Below, piece after piece: positions 1 through 7,409 of a DNA stretch of 20,190 nucleotides. The notes under the pieces are model-generated. The model did not search any database and was not told where the DNA came from. It saw only the letters and a list, made by a program, of their open reading frames with translations. This DNA is from a virus. A program made the position numbers and the translations under genes. The first letter of the stretch is position 1; each line of letters begins with the position of its first letter. The stretch lies in the IMG/VR virus record IMGVR_UViG_3300008216_000113, positions 1-20,190 of that record, one strand, 5' to 3'.

Positions 1-90
1 CGCCAGGTTCAGGGGCAGCGTGATGCCGACAAACGGTATCCTCGGAAACCTGATTTCTCGCTCTTTTATTACGAACTTAATCTTTTTCAT
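1..90 (-). CDS. Start of an unidentified gene, cut by the window edge
   Basis: A reading frame opens with ATG at 90-88 and stays open for 30 codons to the window edge. Its start overlaps the stop of the upstream membrane-protein gene as ATGA, which suggests translational coupling and supports it as a real gene. The visible N-terminus is basic (begins MKKIKFVIKEREIRFPRIPF) and then turns hydrophobic (VGITLPLNLA). That pattern could be a short basic leader before a membrane segment, but too little is visible to decide. I do not recognise the family. By position, after the tail genes and two membrane proteins, it could belong to a lysis or membrane module; that is inference only. Confidence 0.6.
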   Translation of the reverse strand, partial: MKKIKFVIKEREIRFPRIPFVGITLPLNLA

Positions 91-365
91 TTGTCGCTCT
101 TATCACCCTCAAATATTTTAGCCAGACCCGCGCTCACAGGTATCGTTATGACTGCGAGTGCCGTCAGAAGACCTTCGATATTATCTAGTGTTTCGGGATT
201 GGAACTGGCCGACCATATTATACGCGCAGCCAGGAACAACCACGTGAAAACCACAGGCGTGAAAATAACGAGTTGTATCAGTTCTCTGCCCGAAAGGGTG
301 ACTGATTCCTTGCCGTTACTTCGACTCCCGTGGTTTGGCACCTCCTTGTCTGATTTATCTGGCAA
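87..365 (-). CDS. Small two-helix membrane protein, holin-like candidate
   Basis: This 92-residue protein has a polar N-terminus (about residues 1-28) and two hydrophobic stretches, about 29-51 and 64-85, separated by a short polar loop. It ends in a charged tail (EGDKSDK). Size, two predicted membrane segments and position just after the tail genes fit a class II-like holin or another small phage membrane protein, but no family motif proves it. The only start that gives the full frame is TTG at 365-363, which overlaps the upstream gene by 11 bases. A GTG at residue 9 is the other possible start, but the AAGGAG before it lies directly against the codon. The stop overlaps the next start (ATGA). 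No endolysin is visible nearby, so a lysis role is inference. Confidence 0.65.
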   Translation of the reverse strand: MPDKSDKEVPNHGSRSNGKESVTLSGRELIQLVIFTPVVFTWLFLAARIIWSASSNPETLDNIEGLLTALAVITIPVSAGLAKIFEGDKSDK

Positions 366-534
366 CCAACATCCCTATCAGTCCCAATATTACCACCATC
401 CCGCTCAATAGGCAGGCCATACCTATCCAGATGGTGGTCTGGAGTACATTCTGCCGTCGCCGAATCTCCTTGATGTCTGGGCTGATGTGCAGGGCCAGAA
501 TCTCCCTCAATTGCTCATACCGCACCTTTTCCAT
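355..534 (-). CDS. 59-residue protein with C-terminal membrane anchor (XhlA-like layout)
   Basis: Translating the minus strand from the ATG at 534-532 gives 59 codons and a TAA at 357-355. The first half is charged and amphipathic (MEKVRYEQLREILALHIS, then KEIRRRQ). The second half, about residues 34-58, is one long hydrophobic helix (begins TIWIGMACLLSGMVVILG). A charged helical head with a C-terminal membrane anchor is the layout of XhlA/hemolysin-like small phage proteins that work with holins, but I can claim similarity of layout only. It starts 7 bases after the tail-hub stop and overlaps the next membrane protein by 11 bases, so it fills an otherwise empty gap in the operon. No strong ribosome binding site is visible. 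Confidence 0.7.
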   Translation of the reverse strand: MEKVRYEQLREILALHISPDIKEIRRRQNVLQTTIWIGMACLLSGMVVILGLIGMLVAR

Positions 535-541
535 GTCGCGC

Positions 542-3340
542 CTAGACAGCCCGCAGTAGTAGCTGTTGCTCTATCACTGTGCCGCCCTCGGAGATGTCCC
601 AGGTCTCACCCTCGACATAGAACGCCTTGTTCAGTGGACTGCCGCCCGTGGTAGTCATGCCCATGTTAGCGTTCTGGACTATGACCCGGTCACTGAATCT
701 TCGCTGGAGCATATGGTGCAGGGTCGCAGCATCTCCAGCCGCCAGCGACAGGGTGACAACCGCCCTCGGGTCTTTCTTTCGGGCCAGTCTTACGTCTACC
801 GTTATTTGGCCGGTCTCTGGGCTGGTGATGAAGAGATTCTTGAGCTTCGCCTTCCGTTCGCCATACTTGGTGACGGAGGTGCTATCGGTAGCCTCTACGA
901 TATTCTTGGCCCCTTGCTTGTACCCACCGTGAGGGTTGCTAGTCCCTGTGTCTATCTCGAACTTCCGCATATAGGATGCGGCACCGACTTCGGAGACGAA
1001 CTTGAACTTGAACGCGCAGAACTGTGGGTCACCCACTCCCTTCTCCTGGGTCACTGCCACGCTGCTGGTGACATCGCTGCCGCTAGTCCTGGTAGTGTAG
1101 ACCTCATGGTCGACTGCCACCGTGTGGACAGTCTCATAGGCTGACGGCATCTCTACCAGTAGGTAGGATGTTCCGTTAGGTATCTCGATGCGCTGGTCAG
1201 GGTCATCAGCCTCTTTGCTTGTCCAAACCGTGAAGGCAGTTGTCGCCGTTGTCTTCTTCTCCATGCTCGTCACAGGCATGTGGATACGATTCTCGACGAA
1301 CTCATGGCCGTCGGAATAGCTGATAGCCGTGTACGCAGGATTATTGGAGCCGTAGGTCTCGGCATAGGTCGCGTTGCTGGTAGTCTGGCCGTAGAGGATG
1401 TGGTCAGCAGCGACGTGGCCCGTGAGCGTACCGCTAGACGGCAGGCTGCCGTGTGCGTCAGTGTGTGCGTCTCCGTTACTGGCGAAAGGAGTCCAGGTCT
1501 CAGGAGCCACGCCCGCCACCCCAGCACCAGAGCGATGTACCTGGCTCTCCAGCCTGAGAAACCCCTCGCCGTCAACGTAGAAGAACCCGTCCTCTTCAGC
1601 CTGGGCAATCTGCAACAAGTCGAAGACGTTGGTGTCTATCTTCTTCAGTGCCGTGTATGTATTGGTCGTGGTCGCGCCCGAATACGGCCCGGACGTGGTC
1701 AGCATAGGCTCGTAGATGATATTGGTGGCCTGGAAGTTCGTGTGCGAGGTCCAAGAGAACACATATAGCCCTGCGACGTACAGTATCTCTATCAGGCTGG
1801 GGTATATCGGGACTCGCGTGACATCGTCGGAGACCGCATACTGGATATCGGTGCGCCTTGCTATCTCTGTCTCGTCATATGCCTCGACATAACAATACTG
1901 GGCCAGAGGGTCTGGGTCTGGTGTGATGCTGCTGAGATAGCCGGAGAATAGTGAGCGGTAACCCCCGAACTCCTGATATATCTCGATGCCGTCAATGAAG
2001 GCGTCCCCGCTCTGTCCGTAGTACGTGCTATGAGCGGCTCGTGAAGACCGCCACATCCCGTGCTTAGTGCCAGTAGACGCCGACGCCTCGGTCTTGAACG
2101 TGTGTGAACTGTCGGCTTCCATTCCTCCGTATAGAGAATTAGCGGACGCCTGGGTGCTTCCGAACTCAAACATACTATTACTAGTGCCGTTCGGCGGGCA
2201 GTGCGCTCCATCGAATGTCACGTCGATATAGTGGCCTCTCGCGTGTATCTGTACCTCGTGGGCCACTCCTTGCAGCCACGGCACTGGCGTCGTCGAGTGG
2301 CGGTTCTTCAGGTAGCTCCACTGAAGCAGAGGAGCCTTGAACGGGCCAGCCTCTGTCGTTGATGAGGACGAGCCATGTACCCTCGCAGCCGTTCCCAACA
2401 TACCCCTTGTGACTGTCAGAACGTTGGCGGTTGGCCCAGTCCCAATAGACGTGACCTGCATAATCTCCCGCTCGACGAGGATATGCTGGCCCACCTTGTA
2501 GAGACCACCGTCTCCAGCGGTCACCGTTGTCGCCGCAGCCGTACACTCTGCGATAGTCCTATCCGTAGAGTAGGTTAGCAGGAAGACCTTGTCGTTTCGG
2601 TCTTCCCGTGACGTGGCGCTGACATTGGCGTTCTCGACGGCATCGAAGCCGACGGCTTGATAGTTATTGACGTCCGTGTATCGGATAACGAATCCGAACA
2701 TAGATACCATCGTGTCACCGCTGACGCCCTGGTGATAGGTATGGCTCGTATAATAGGCAGGGTTGGAAGTGGCTGGAGTGCCTGAACCTAGCGCGATGGG
2801 TCTGTCAGGCGTGGTTATCTTGGCGTGGAGTTGGACGTTCTGGTCATTGAACTCCAGATAGCTAATATGGTTCCCCACATTGCCTGCGCCGGTTTGGACG
2901 TCAATCCTCGCATTGCCCGAACCGTCCTCCTCGAACCCTCCGCTGATGCGGCTGCCTGGTGTGCCGCTGTACGCTAGATTGACCCATGACCATGCTGAGT
3001 CCTCGTCTGGATTAGTGCCATTCAGGGTCGCTTCGCTCCCGCCGAAGCTGTCGTATGGATAGAATAGCTGCACCCAGACAGGCTTGCCGGGTAGTAGTAG
3101 TCCCGTGAGCGCCGACGAGGCATTCGTGGGGCTGTAGTAGTTCGCCTGATTGTTAAGCTCCAGGGACAGCACCGCCGATTCCATCGTCTCCGACTTGAGG
3201 TCGCGATTATGCGACAGCGAGAGGCTCCTAACGTCTGAGGTTATATCGTCGATGGCCGTGGTGAAGTCTGCCGCCGCAGACCTTGCCCCGACACCGCCAT
3301 GATTCCAGTCAACGCGGACTCTATAGTGTGGCTTCGCCAT
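542..3340 (-). CDS. Tail-tip / hub minor tail protein with large inserted domains
   Basis: This 932-residue protein directly follows the tape measure (TAG then ATG), the position of distal tail and tail-associated hub proteins. The N-terminal ~100 residues form a beta domain of the kind found in siphovirus minor tail proteins (an SLSLSHNRDL segment, then LSLELNNQANYYSP, then LLLPGKPVWVQLFYP). Residues ~100-460 look inserted: a jelly-roll-like region (DVTFDGAH, then DAFIDGIEIYQEFGG) carrying a small beta module at ~262-330 that also occurs in the connector. The hub-like part resumes at ~460 (YRSLFSGYLSSITPD) and includes ADDGFFYVD-like sequence (EEDGFFYVDGEGFLRL, ~583-598). Probable role: tail tip and perhaps receptor or glycan contact. 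No lytic or protease motif is evident. It may replace separate Dit and Tal proteins, because no other tip gene is seen. Confidence 0.75.
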   Translation of the reverse strand: MAKPHYRVRVDWNHGGVGARSAAADFTTAIDDITSDVRSLSLSHNRDLKSETMESAVLSLELNNQANYYSPTNASSALTGLLLPGKPVWVQLFYPYDSFGGSEATLNGTNPDEDSAWSWVNLAYSGTPGSRISGGFEEDGSGNARIDVQTGAGNVGNHISYLEFNDQNVQLHAKITTPDRPIALGSGTPATSNPAYYTSHTYHQGVSGDTMVSMFGFVIRYTDVNNYQAVGFDAVENANVSATSREDRNDKVFLLTYSTDRTIAECTAAATTVTAGDGGLYKVGQHILVEREIMQVTSIGTGPTANVLTVTRGMLGTAARVHGSSSSTTEAGPFKAPLLQWSYLKNRHSTTPVPWLQGVAHEVQIHARGHYIDVTFDGAHCPPNGTSNSMFEFGSTQASANSLYGGMEADSSHTFKTEASASTGTKHGMWRSSRAAHSTYYGQSGDAFIDGIEIYQEFGGYRSLFSGYLSSITPDPDPLAQYCYVEAYDETEIARRTDIQYAVSDDVTRVPIYPSLIEILYVAGLYVFSWTSHTNFQATNIIYEPMLTTSGPYSGATTTNTYTALKKIDTNVFDLLQIAQAEEDGFFYVDGEGFLRLESQVHRSGAGVAGVAPETWTPFASNGDAHTDAHGSLPSSGTLTGHVAADHILYGQTTSNATYAETYGSNNPAYTAISYSDGHEFVENRIHMPVTSMEKKTTATTAFTVWTSKEADDPDQRIEIPNGTSYLLVEMPSAYETVHTVAVDHEVYTTRTSGSDVTSSVAVTQEKGVGDPQFCAFKFKFVSEVGAASYMRKFEIDTGTSNPHGGYKQGAKNIVEATDSTSVTKYGERKAKLKNLFITSPETGQITVDVRLARKKDPRAVVTLSLAAGDAATLHHMLQRRFSDRVIVQNANMGMTTTGGSPLNKAFYVEGETWDISEGGTVIEQQLLLRAV
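2351..2557 (-). other. Small beta module shared with the connector (copy in the tail hub)
   Basis: Residues ~262-330 of the tail hub read ATTV, then GQHILVEREIMQVTS, then NVLTVTRGMLGTAARVHG. The connector (8014-8212) has ATTF, GHTILVDSEQMYVQS and NTLTVLRGVNGTSGATHS in the same order and nearly the same spacing. The shared positions (ILV, E, M, V, S, LTV, RG, GT, A, H) suggest one mobile beta fold inserted in two unrelated virion proteins. Confidence 0.6.
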
Positions 3341-5242
3341 CTAAGCGAACCCCGGCTGGCCCCGCAGAGCCTGTCTAATCAGAGGAGTCAGTGCCTGGGC
3401 CAGCTTCCGCGCTGACATGTCGTCCCCTAGCAGCACAGTCCCTCTGCGCGGGAAGTTGATGTTGACCGTGACGCCCATCCCAGCACCACCGCCACGACTG
3501 AGCGGGATGACAGCCTCTGGGCCACGCTCCCCGACCATTGCGAGGGTGGGGCTGCGGACGATGCCGCCCTTCGCGAGAAGAGGTATCTCTGGAATGTTCA
3601 GGCTGAATCCCTTGCCGCCAATCACTGGAACCCAAGAGGGGACGGATATCTTAATCTTGTTAGCGCCTCGTATCAGGGCGTTGAATGCGGAGAGGATGAT
3701 GTTGACGCCACCCTTCAGGCCACTCACGACAGTGTCGAACGCGGTCTTCATGAAGTTCCATATGAGGCTCCAGTAATTGGCGAGACTCTCCAGAGCTTTG
3801 GACAGCGACCCGCCTGGGAACATCCATCCCAGAGCGGAGTCGACCAATCCCTTAATCTTGTCAACGACTACCTTGAAGGTGCTCTTGACCTTGTCCCAAA
3901 TCGCCTTCCAGTTGTCTTTAATCCAGAGGATGCCTTTAACGAGCGCGCCACCAGGGAGCAGCCAGCCGAATTTAGAGTCGAACAGCGCCTTGATTTTGGT
4001 GGTCACCAACTCCCAGGTGGCCTTGAAGACCTTCACAATCTTGTCCCAGTTCTTAAACACCAGAATCACGCCTGCGATTGCCAGGGCGATTCCGAGGATT
4101 ATCAACCCTATAGGCCCCATAGCCACGTTGAGGACGGCCATCGCTGTGGCCTGAGCGTAAGTAGCCACTGTGTTAACAACCTTCGCGCCAGACAGAGCCG
4201 CTGTCAGCGTGGTGAGTGTCGGGAGTATCATCAGCATCGGCCCTGCCTTAGCAGCAAAGTCCCCGATGGGTGCCATCGCGCCCATGACTTTGTTCTTCAT
4301 AATGTCGAACTTCTCGGCGCTCGTCAGCGTACTTTCGGACAAGGTCAGCAAAGTGTCGTCCGAGTTCGCCATCGCTGCCATCATCTCATCGAGGCTAAAC
4401 ACCCCCTTGTCGATGGCATCCTTGAAAATAACGCCCGCGCCCGCTCCGAACGTATCCATTGCAAGCGCCAGGGCGGCAGTGTCATCCTCAGTGGCACCAA
4501 TCTCTTTTATGGCATCCTGAAGCGCTCCTGAGATGTCGGTAACACCCTCGTCGGCCAACTTCTTCATGGCTGCGGACAGCCCCGGCATCATTTTCCGAGC
4601 ATCTAACCCCGCCGATTCCATGTTGGTTATCAGAGCGATGGCCTCATCCATCGCGAGTCCCATCGCATTTAGCTGCGGGCCGAACTTGATGACCTTGTCC
4701 GCAATGCCCTGCATTGATACGCCGGAAGCCTGGGACGCGACGGTGAGCTTGTCCAGTAGAATCTCGGCGTCCTCCGCTGGTTCGCCAAATGCTATGAGGG
4801 TGTCAGCCGTGGCCTTAATCAGCCCCGCCATGTCCTCGCCCATTGCCCTGCCAGCACCAAGAGCCAGCGCGGCCACACTCTCCAGCTTGTCCCCGGTGAA
4901 CCCGAACTCCGTATTTACATCAGCGATGGCTGCGGCTACGGTCTTCGCGTCGTCGGGGACGTCCTTGAACACGTCCTTAAACGAGGCTTTCAGGTCTTCG
5001 AGGTCATCCCCGACGGCCCCTGTACCGGCAGCGATGATGTTCTCCGCTTCCTTGAACATATCGCCCAGCTTGAGGGCAGCAGCAGACGCAGCCATCAACC
5101 CAGCCGCGCCTATGGTTCCAATCTTGGAAAGATTGTCCTTTATCTTCCCGGCATGGGCCTTGATATTCTTGGACGCCTTGCCCATGCCCTTGGACGCATC
5201 GTCCTTGAGCTTGAGCTTAATCGTCAGGTCTTGTGTGCTCAT
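3341..5242 (-). CDS. Tail tape measure protein
   Basis: The tape measure sets tail length and is threaded through the tail tube. From the ATG at 5242 it has 633 residues. The sequence is Ala/Lys-rich and helical, with a phage-tail TP901-type central region (about 70-330: GLIKATADTLIAFG, VSMQGIADKVIKFGPQL, then SAGLDARKMMPGLSAAM). A hydrophobic stretch lies at about 370-397, a tandem repeat around W(L/M)xPGG at about 427 and 473, and the C-terminal LLAKGGIV, then AMVGERGPEAVIPLS, is typical of these proteins. The start at 5242 forms ATGA with the gp10-like stop; an in-frame ATG at 5257 would add five residues. The next gene begins immediately after its stop. With about 0.15 nm per residue, as is usual for this family, a tail near 95 nm is implied. 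Confidence 0.93.
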   Translation of the reverse strand: MSTQDLTIKLKLKDDASKGMGKASKNIKAHAGKIKDNLSKIGTIGAAGLMAASAAALKLGDMFKEAENIIAAGTGAVGDDLEDLKASFKDVFKDVPDDAKTVAAAIADVNTEFGFTGDKLESVAALALGAGRAMGEDMAGLIKATADTLIAFGEPAEDAEILLDKLTVASQASGVSMQGIADKVIKFGPQLNAMGLAMDEAIALITNMESAGLDARKMMPGLSAAMKKLADEGVTDISGALQDAIKEIGATEDDTAALALAMDTFGAGAGVIFKDAIDKGVFSLDEMMAAMANSDDTLLTLSESTLTSAEKFDIMKNKVMGAMAPIGDFAAKAGPMLMILPTLTTLTAALSGAKVVNTVATYAQATAMAVLNVAMGPIGLIILGIALAIAGVILVFKNWDKIVKVFKATWELVTTKIKALFDSKFGWLLPGGALVKGILWIKDNWKAIWDKVKSTFKVVVDKIKGLVDSALGWMFPGGSLSKALESLANYWSLIWNFMKTAFDTVVSGLKGGVNIILSAFNALIRGANKIKISVPSWVPVIGGKGFSLNIPEIPLLAKGGIVRSPTLAMVGERGPEAVIPLSRGGGAGMGVTVNINFPRRGTVLLGDDMSARKLAQALTPLIRQALRGQPGFA

Positions 5243-5730
5243 AGCTTCTTGCCCCATGCCTTCTTCAAGTCCGCGCCAAGTCGGGAAAGAATCTGCTTAA
5301 TCTTCGGCTGGGCCTTCTTGGCTCCAGGAGCCAGGAACGGCTGCGGGTCGATGCCCTCCCGCGCTATCTTCCGGGCTATCAGGAATGCGACTGCCATAGG
5401 GTTCGAGACTTTGAGCTTCTGACGCACCCACGGCTCCAGCGCGGCCACAGGGGGCATCTTCCCAGGCTTACGTCCGAACTCCACGTATCTCCCGTAGGTA
5501 ACTGTCGGGCCAACTTCGACCCACAACGCGAACGGAGGCCGCTGGTCGACCTCCGTGGTGATGCTCTGGCGTAGCGCTCCCGTGTTCACTGGGGCCAGAA
5601 TAGCAGCCTCTCCCTGGATGGCGAGTCCGCTCTGGCGCATGGCTTTAGTTACGGCATCGCCCATCCATTTGTTGGAGTCGAGGCGCTTCTTGGTGAGCTT
5701 AGCCAGTCCCTCGACGACTTCTTCAGGCAT
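5239..5730 (-). CDS. HK97 gp10-like neck / tail completion protein
   Basis: This 163-residue protein has the hallmarks of the HK97 gp10 family: an N-terminal helix with IQGEAAILAPVNTGALRQSI (about 39-58), then a beta segment with TYGRYVEFGRKPGKMPP, and near the C-terminus DPQPFLAPGAKKA. Family members work at the head-tail junction or in tail completion. The start ATG overlaps by 8 bases the stop of the chaperone's frameshift extension, and its stop overlaps the tape measure start (ATGA). The position is odd: in most related phages this gene lies between the connector and the tail terminator, whereas here it sits between the chaperone and the tape measure. The family call is firm; the exact role in this virion is inferred. 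Confidence 0.88.
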   Translation of the reverse strand: MPEEVVEGLAKLTKKRLDSNKWMGDAVTKAMRQSGLAIQGEAAILAPVNTGALRQSITTEVDQRPPFALWVEVGPTVTYGRYVEFGRKPGKMPPVAALEPWVRQKLKVSNPMAVAFLIARKIAREGIDPQPFLAPGAKKAQPKIKQILSRLGADLKKAWGKKL

Positions 5731-5887
5731 CGTTGAAGCTCATATCCCCGCCCGACTCCACGGTGCCGCGCACTGCGAGGAACAGCATCAGTCTGTCCAC
5801 CACCTCTGCGGGCGTATCCTGTAGCTGCTGCCAAGTCCAATGGGTCTCCGCTAGGATTTGCGACTCTTGCCACTCTGGCGAGATTTC
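5723..5887 (-). CDS. Tail assembly chaperone, -1 frameshift extension (T-like)
   Basis: In the -1 frame relative to the chaperone, codons run open from within that gene to a TGA at 5725-5723. The sequence looks like real protein: EISPEWQESQILAETHW, then TWQQLQDTPAEVVDRLMLFL, ending SFNDA. The frame has no ATG, GTG or TTG before the Val-Val pair in the middle, so it cannot start on its own upstream of its conserved-looking part. The likeliest slip is at A_AAG (5890-5887, zero-frame GCA AAG), which lets a Lys tRNA move from AAG to AAA. A small GCCA/UGGC stem (5869-5879) begins 7 bases downstream. Slipping there joins 117 zero-frame residues to 54 new ones, about 171 in all. The extension fills what would otherwise be a 120-base gap before the gp10-like gene. 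Confidence 0.78.
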   Translation of the reverse strand, partial: EISPEWQESQILAETHWTWQQLQDTPAEVVDRLMLFLAVRGTVESGGDMSFNDA

Positions 5888-6237
5888 TTTGCGGGCAAGG
5901 TCGGCGGCGAGACTTTCTGCGGCTCTCTTTCTCCCACCGCTGTTAATAAAGGGAGCACTCTCTCGTTGACGAGGTGCATCACCTCCGCAGCATCGACCAA
6001 ATCCATGTCGTTGACACTCTCAATGGAAATCGGCAGAGGGCCAGACCCATTCTGGTACGACCACGCACGAGTCAACGAGGACATGATGGCCGTCAACTGG
6101 TCTTCGTCCTCGCCCTTGTCCTCCTCAATACGCACCATATCTCGGCGTATCTTCATCATCTCGCCCCAGCGTGGTTGTACTTCGACCTCCCACCAGTTGC
6201 CTGAAGGGAGGTCGAGTCGGACTATCTCACTAGGCAT
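5851..6237 (-). CDS. Tail assembly chaperone, zero-frame (G-like) product
   Basis: This 128-residue protein lies between the tail-tube genes and the tape measure, where siphoviruses encode their tail assembly chaperones. It starts as a compact domain (MPSEIVRLDLPSGNWWEVEV) with a helical body (about 40-100, including SVNDMDLVDAAEVMHLVNE). It ends in a low-complexity basic tail (KKSRQSGKSRKS) that looks like read-out past a frameshift site. A -1 frame stays open across its end and encodes the T-like domain. Its start forms TAATG with the upstream tail protein. By analogy with lambda gpG/gpGT, the short and long products coat the tape measure during assembly. Family assignment rests on position, size and frameshift architecture rather than a named motif. 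Confidence 0.8.
   Translation of the reverse strand: MPSEIVRLDLPSGNWWEVEVQPRWGEMMKIRRDMVRIEEDKGEDEDQLTAIMSSLTRAWSYQNGSGPLPISIESVNDMDLVDAAEVMHLVNERVLPLLTAVGEREPQKVSPPTLPAKKSRQSGKSRKS
5869..5890 (-). promoter_or_regulatory. Candidate -1 ribosomal frameshift signal (A_AAG plus hairpin)
   Basis: The tetramer A_AAG lies at 5890-5887 in the right phase for a single-tRNA -1 slip. It is followed by a 7-base spacer and a short stem GCCA-GAG-UGGC. The stem is only 4 bp, and no full X XXY YYZ heptamer exists, so the exact slip site is uncertain; the -1 frame is open upstream to about 5969. Confidence 0.5.
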
Positions 6238-6665
6238 TAGGCCACAGTGCCTTTCGTGACAGTGCCGTCCACCTGCAAGGATGCTGTGAACGTGACATGG
6301 CTTCCGACAGTGGAGCTTATGGTGTAGTCAGTCACCCAGCACTCCGCAATGTAACTAGGATAGCCGGATGTCTTCCCAGCCGGATAATACTCCATAGTGA
6401 GGGCAGCGGTATGCGTTCGGAGTGCGCCGAGTACCACGTCTGGGCCAGACGTCGCCGTCGTGTCATAGTGTCCGCTGATTGATGGCGTGGAGTTCTGAAG
6501 TCCAGGGTGGAATTTAGAACCAGAGTCCCCCAGTGCCGTAATCTCGTTGAGGTTCCTCGGCCCTGGCAGTCCAGAGACATCCGTCAGGTATGCCGAGATT
6601 TCTCTGAGAGTGCCACCAGTGTCTTCAATCCAGAAATCCGATAGAGAACTGTCAAACTTTGCCAT
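6237..6665 (-). CDS. Tail tube protein, shorter paralog
   Basis: This 142-residue protein shares its full layout with the 244-residue protein encoded just upstream: both begin MAKFDSS, and both have NEIT, SGS.FHPG, and YDTTATSGPDVVLG followed by LRT, then a YYPAG or YWPAG turn. Beta-rich sequence, size and position between the tail terminator and the chaperone fit a tail tube subunit that polymerises around the tape measure. It has a strong AGGAGG site 5 bases before its ATG, consistent with high expression. It lacks the C-terminal beta domain of its paralog. It may be the main tube subunit, with the larger protein as a decorated or second ring subunit, or the reverse; the sequence does not decide. 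Confidence 0.8.
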   Translation of the reverse strand: MAKFDSSLSDFWIEDTGGTLREISAYLTDVSGLPGPRNLNEITALGDSGSKFHPGLQNSTPSISGHYDTTATSGPDVVLGALRTHTAALTMEYYPAGKTSGYPSYIAECWVTDYTISSTVGSHVTFTASLQVDGTVTKGTVA

Positions 6666-6674
6666 TTCGGCCTC

Positions 6675-7409
6675 CTACAACCTTGTGTATGAAATCCCAT
6701 ATGTTAACGACCCACTGCTTGCGTCCAGCACCACCCTGGATTTGACGTACCGGTTCAATGTCCCAGTGAAGGCGGTGTGTGCGGCTCCGACACCGTCAGA
6801 CGCAGTAACCGTAGCTGACGACACGTCTGAATATGTGCCGCCGCTTGAAGTTGCGTGTTGAAGATTTAGGTGCCACCTGGCGTTGCCGCCGACTGCGGAC
6901 AGCGCGAAGATGTGGTACGTCCACGACCCGCCAGCGGTAGAGGATGCAGCGTCGTCGATGTAAGTCGTAGAGGTGGACGCCGTCACTGTCGCGTAGGGAG
7001 CCGCCGCCTTGATGCGGAAGATCTGGCCCGCATCTATGGCGCTCGTTGCTGTCACCACGCTGCCAACGGACGACGACGTCTCGTAGGAGTTGGCCCATCC
7101 CTCTGGCACTCCTCGCCCCGTATAGCCGAGAGTGTCCCCAGCGGGCCAGTAGGAGACCACGGCTGCGGTGGATGATGTCCTCAATGTCCCTAGCACCACA
7201 TCGGGGCCAGATGTTGCGGTGGTGTCGTAGAAGCCTGACCAGGACAGCGTCTCGGCCTGGTTGCCAGGGTGGAACGTCGAGCCAGAGGAGCCGAACGTGG
7301 TTATCTCGTTGACGGCTCTGCCACCCCCGACAGAGAGGTCGGTGGTGTAAGTCGTCAAGTCGAATTCATTCAGGTAAAACTTGGATTTGCTGCTGTCGAA
7401 TTTTGCCAT
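6675..7409 (-). CDS. Tail tube protein with extra C-terminal beta domain
   Basis: The N-terminal ~125 residues are the paralog of the next gene's product (MAKFDSS start, NEITTFGSSGSTFHPG, FYDTTATSGPDVVLGTLRT). Residues ~130-244 form an added beta-sandwich-like domain (HIFALSAVGGNARWHLNLQH, then TGTLNRYVKSRVVLD, then GSLTYGISYTRL), of the kind appended to tail tube proteins and exposed on the tail surface in other phages. It starts directly after the tail terminator stop (TAA then ATG) with only a weak GAAGAG upstream, whereas the shorter paralog has a strong binding site. That contrast suggests the shorter form may be made in larger amounts, which is inference. Confidence 0.82.
   Translation of the reverse strand: MAKFDSSKSKFYLNEFDLTTYTTDLSVGGGRAVNEITTFGSSGSTFHPGNQAETLSWSGFYDTTATSGPDVVLGTLRTSSTAAVVSYWPAGDTLGYTGRGVPEGWANSYETSSSVGSVVTATSAIDAGQIFRIKAAAPYATVTASTSTTYIDDAASSTAGGSWTYHIFALSAVGGNARWHLNLQHATSSGGTYSDVSSATVTASDGVGAAHTAFTGTLNRYVKSRVVLDASSGSLTYGISYTRL

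Noticed and set aside
566-1768. Plus-strand open frames of 192 and 162 codons
   Set aside because: Both are antisense to the tail hub gene, whose protein is coherent across the whole region.
4533-5300. 255-codon open frame on the plus strand
   Set aside because: It lies fully antisense to the tape measure gene, has a Ser/Ala/Pro-rich composition typical of a mirror frame of helical Ala/Lys-rich sequence, and shows no recognisable motif.
5649-5873. 74-codon minus-strand frame between the chaperone and the gp10-like gene
   Set aside because: Its Arg/Ser/Gly-rich protein is not convincing; the -1 chaperone frame through the same bases gives a far better protein and joins the chaperone.
5881-5969. 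GGGAGAA near 5933 as a lambda-type slippery heptamer
   Set aside because: Its A-site codon would have to re-pair from GAA to AGA, which mismatches; A_AAG downstream is the better candidate, though the upstream site cannot be fully excluded.
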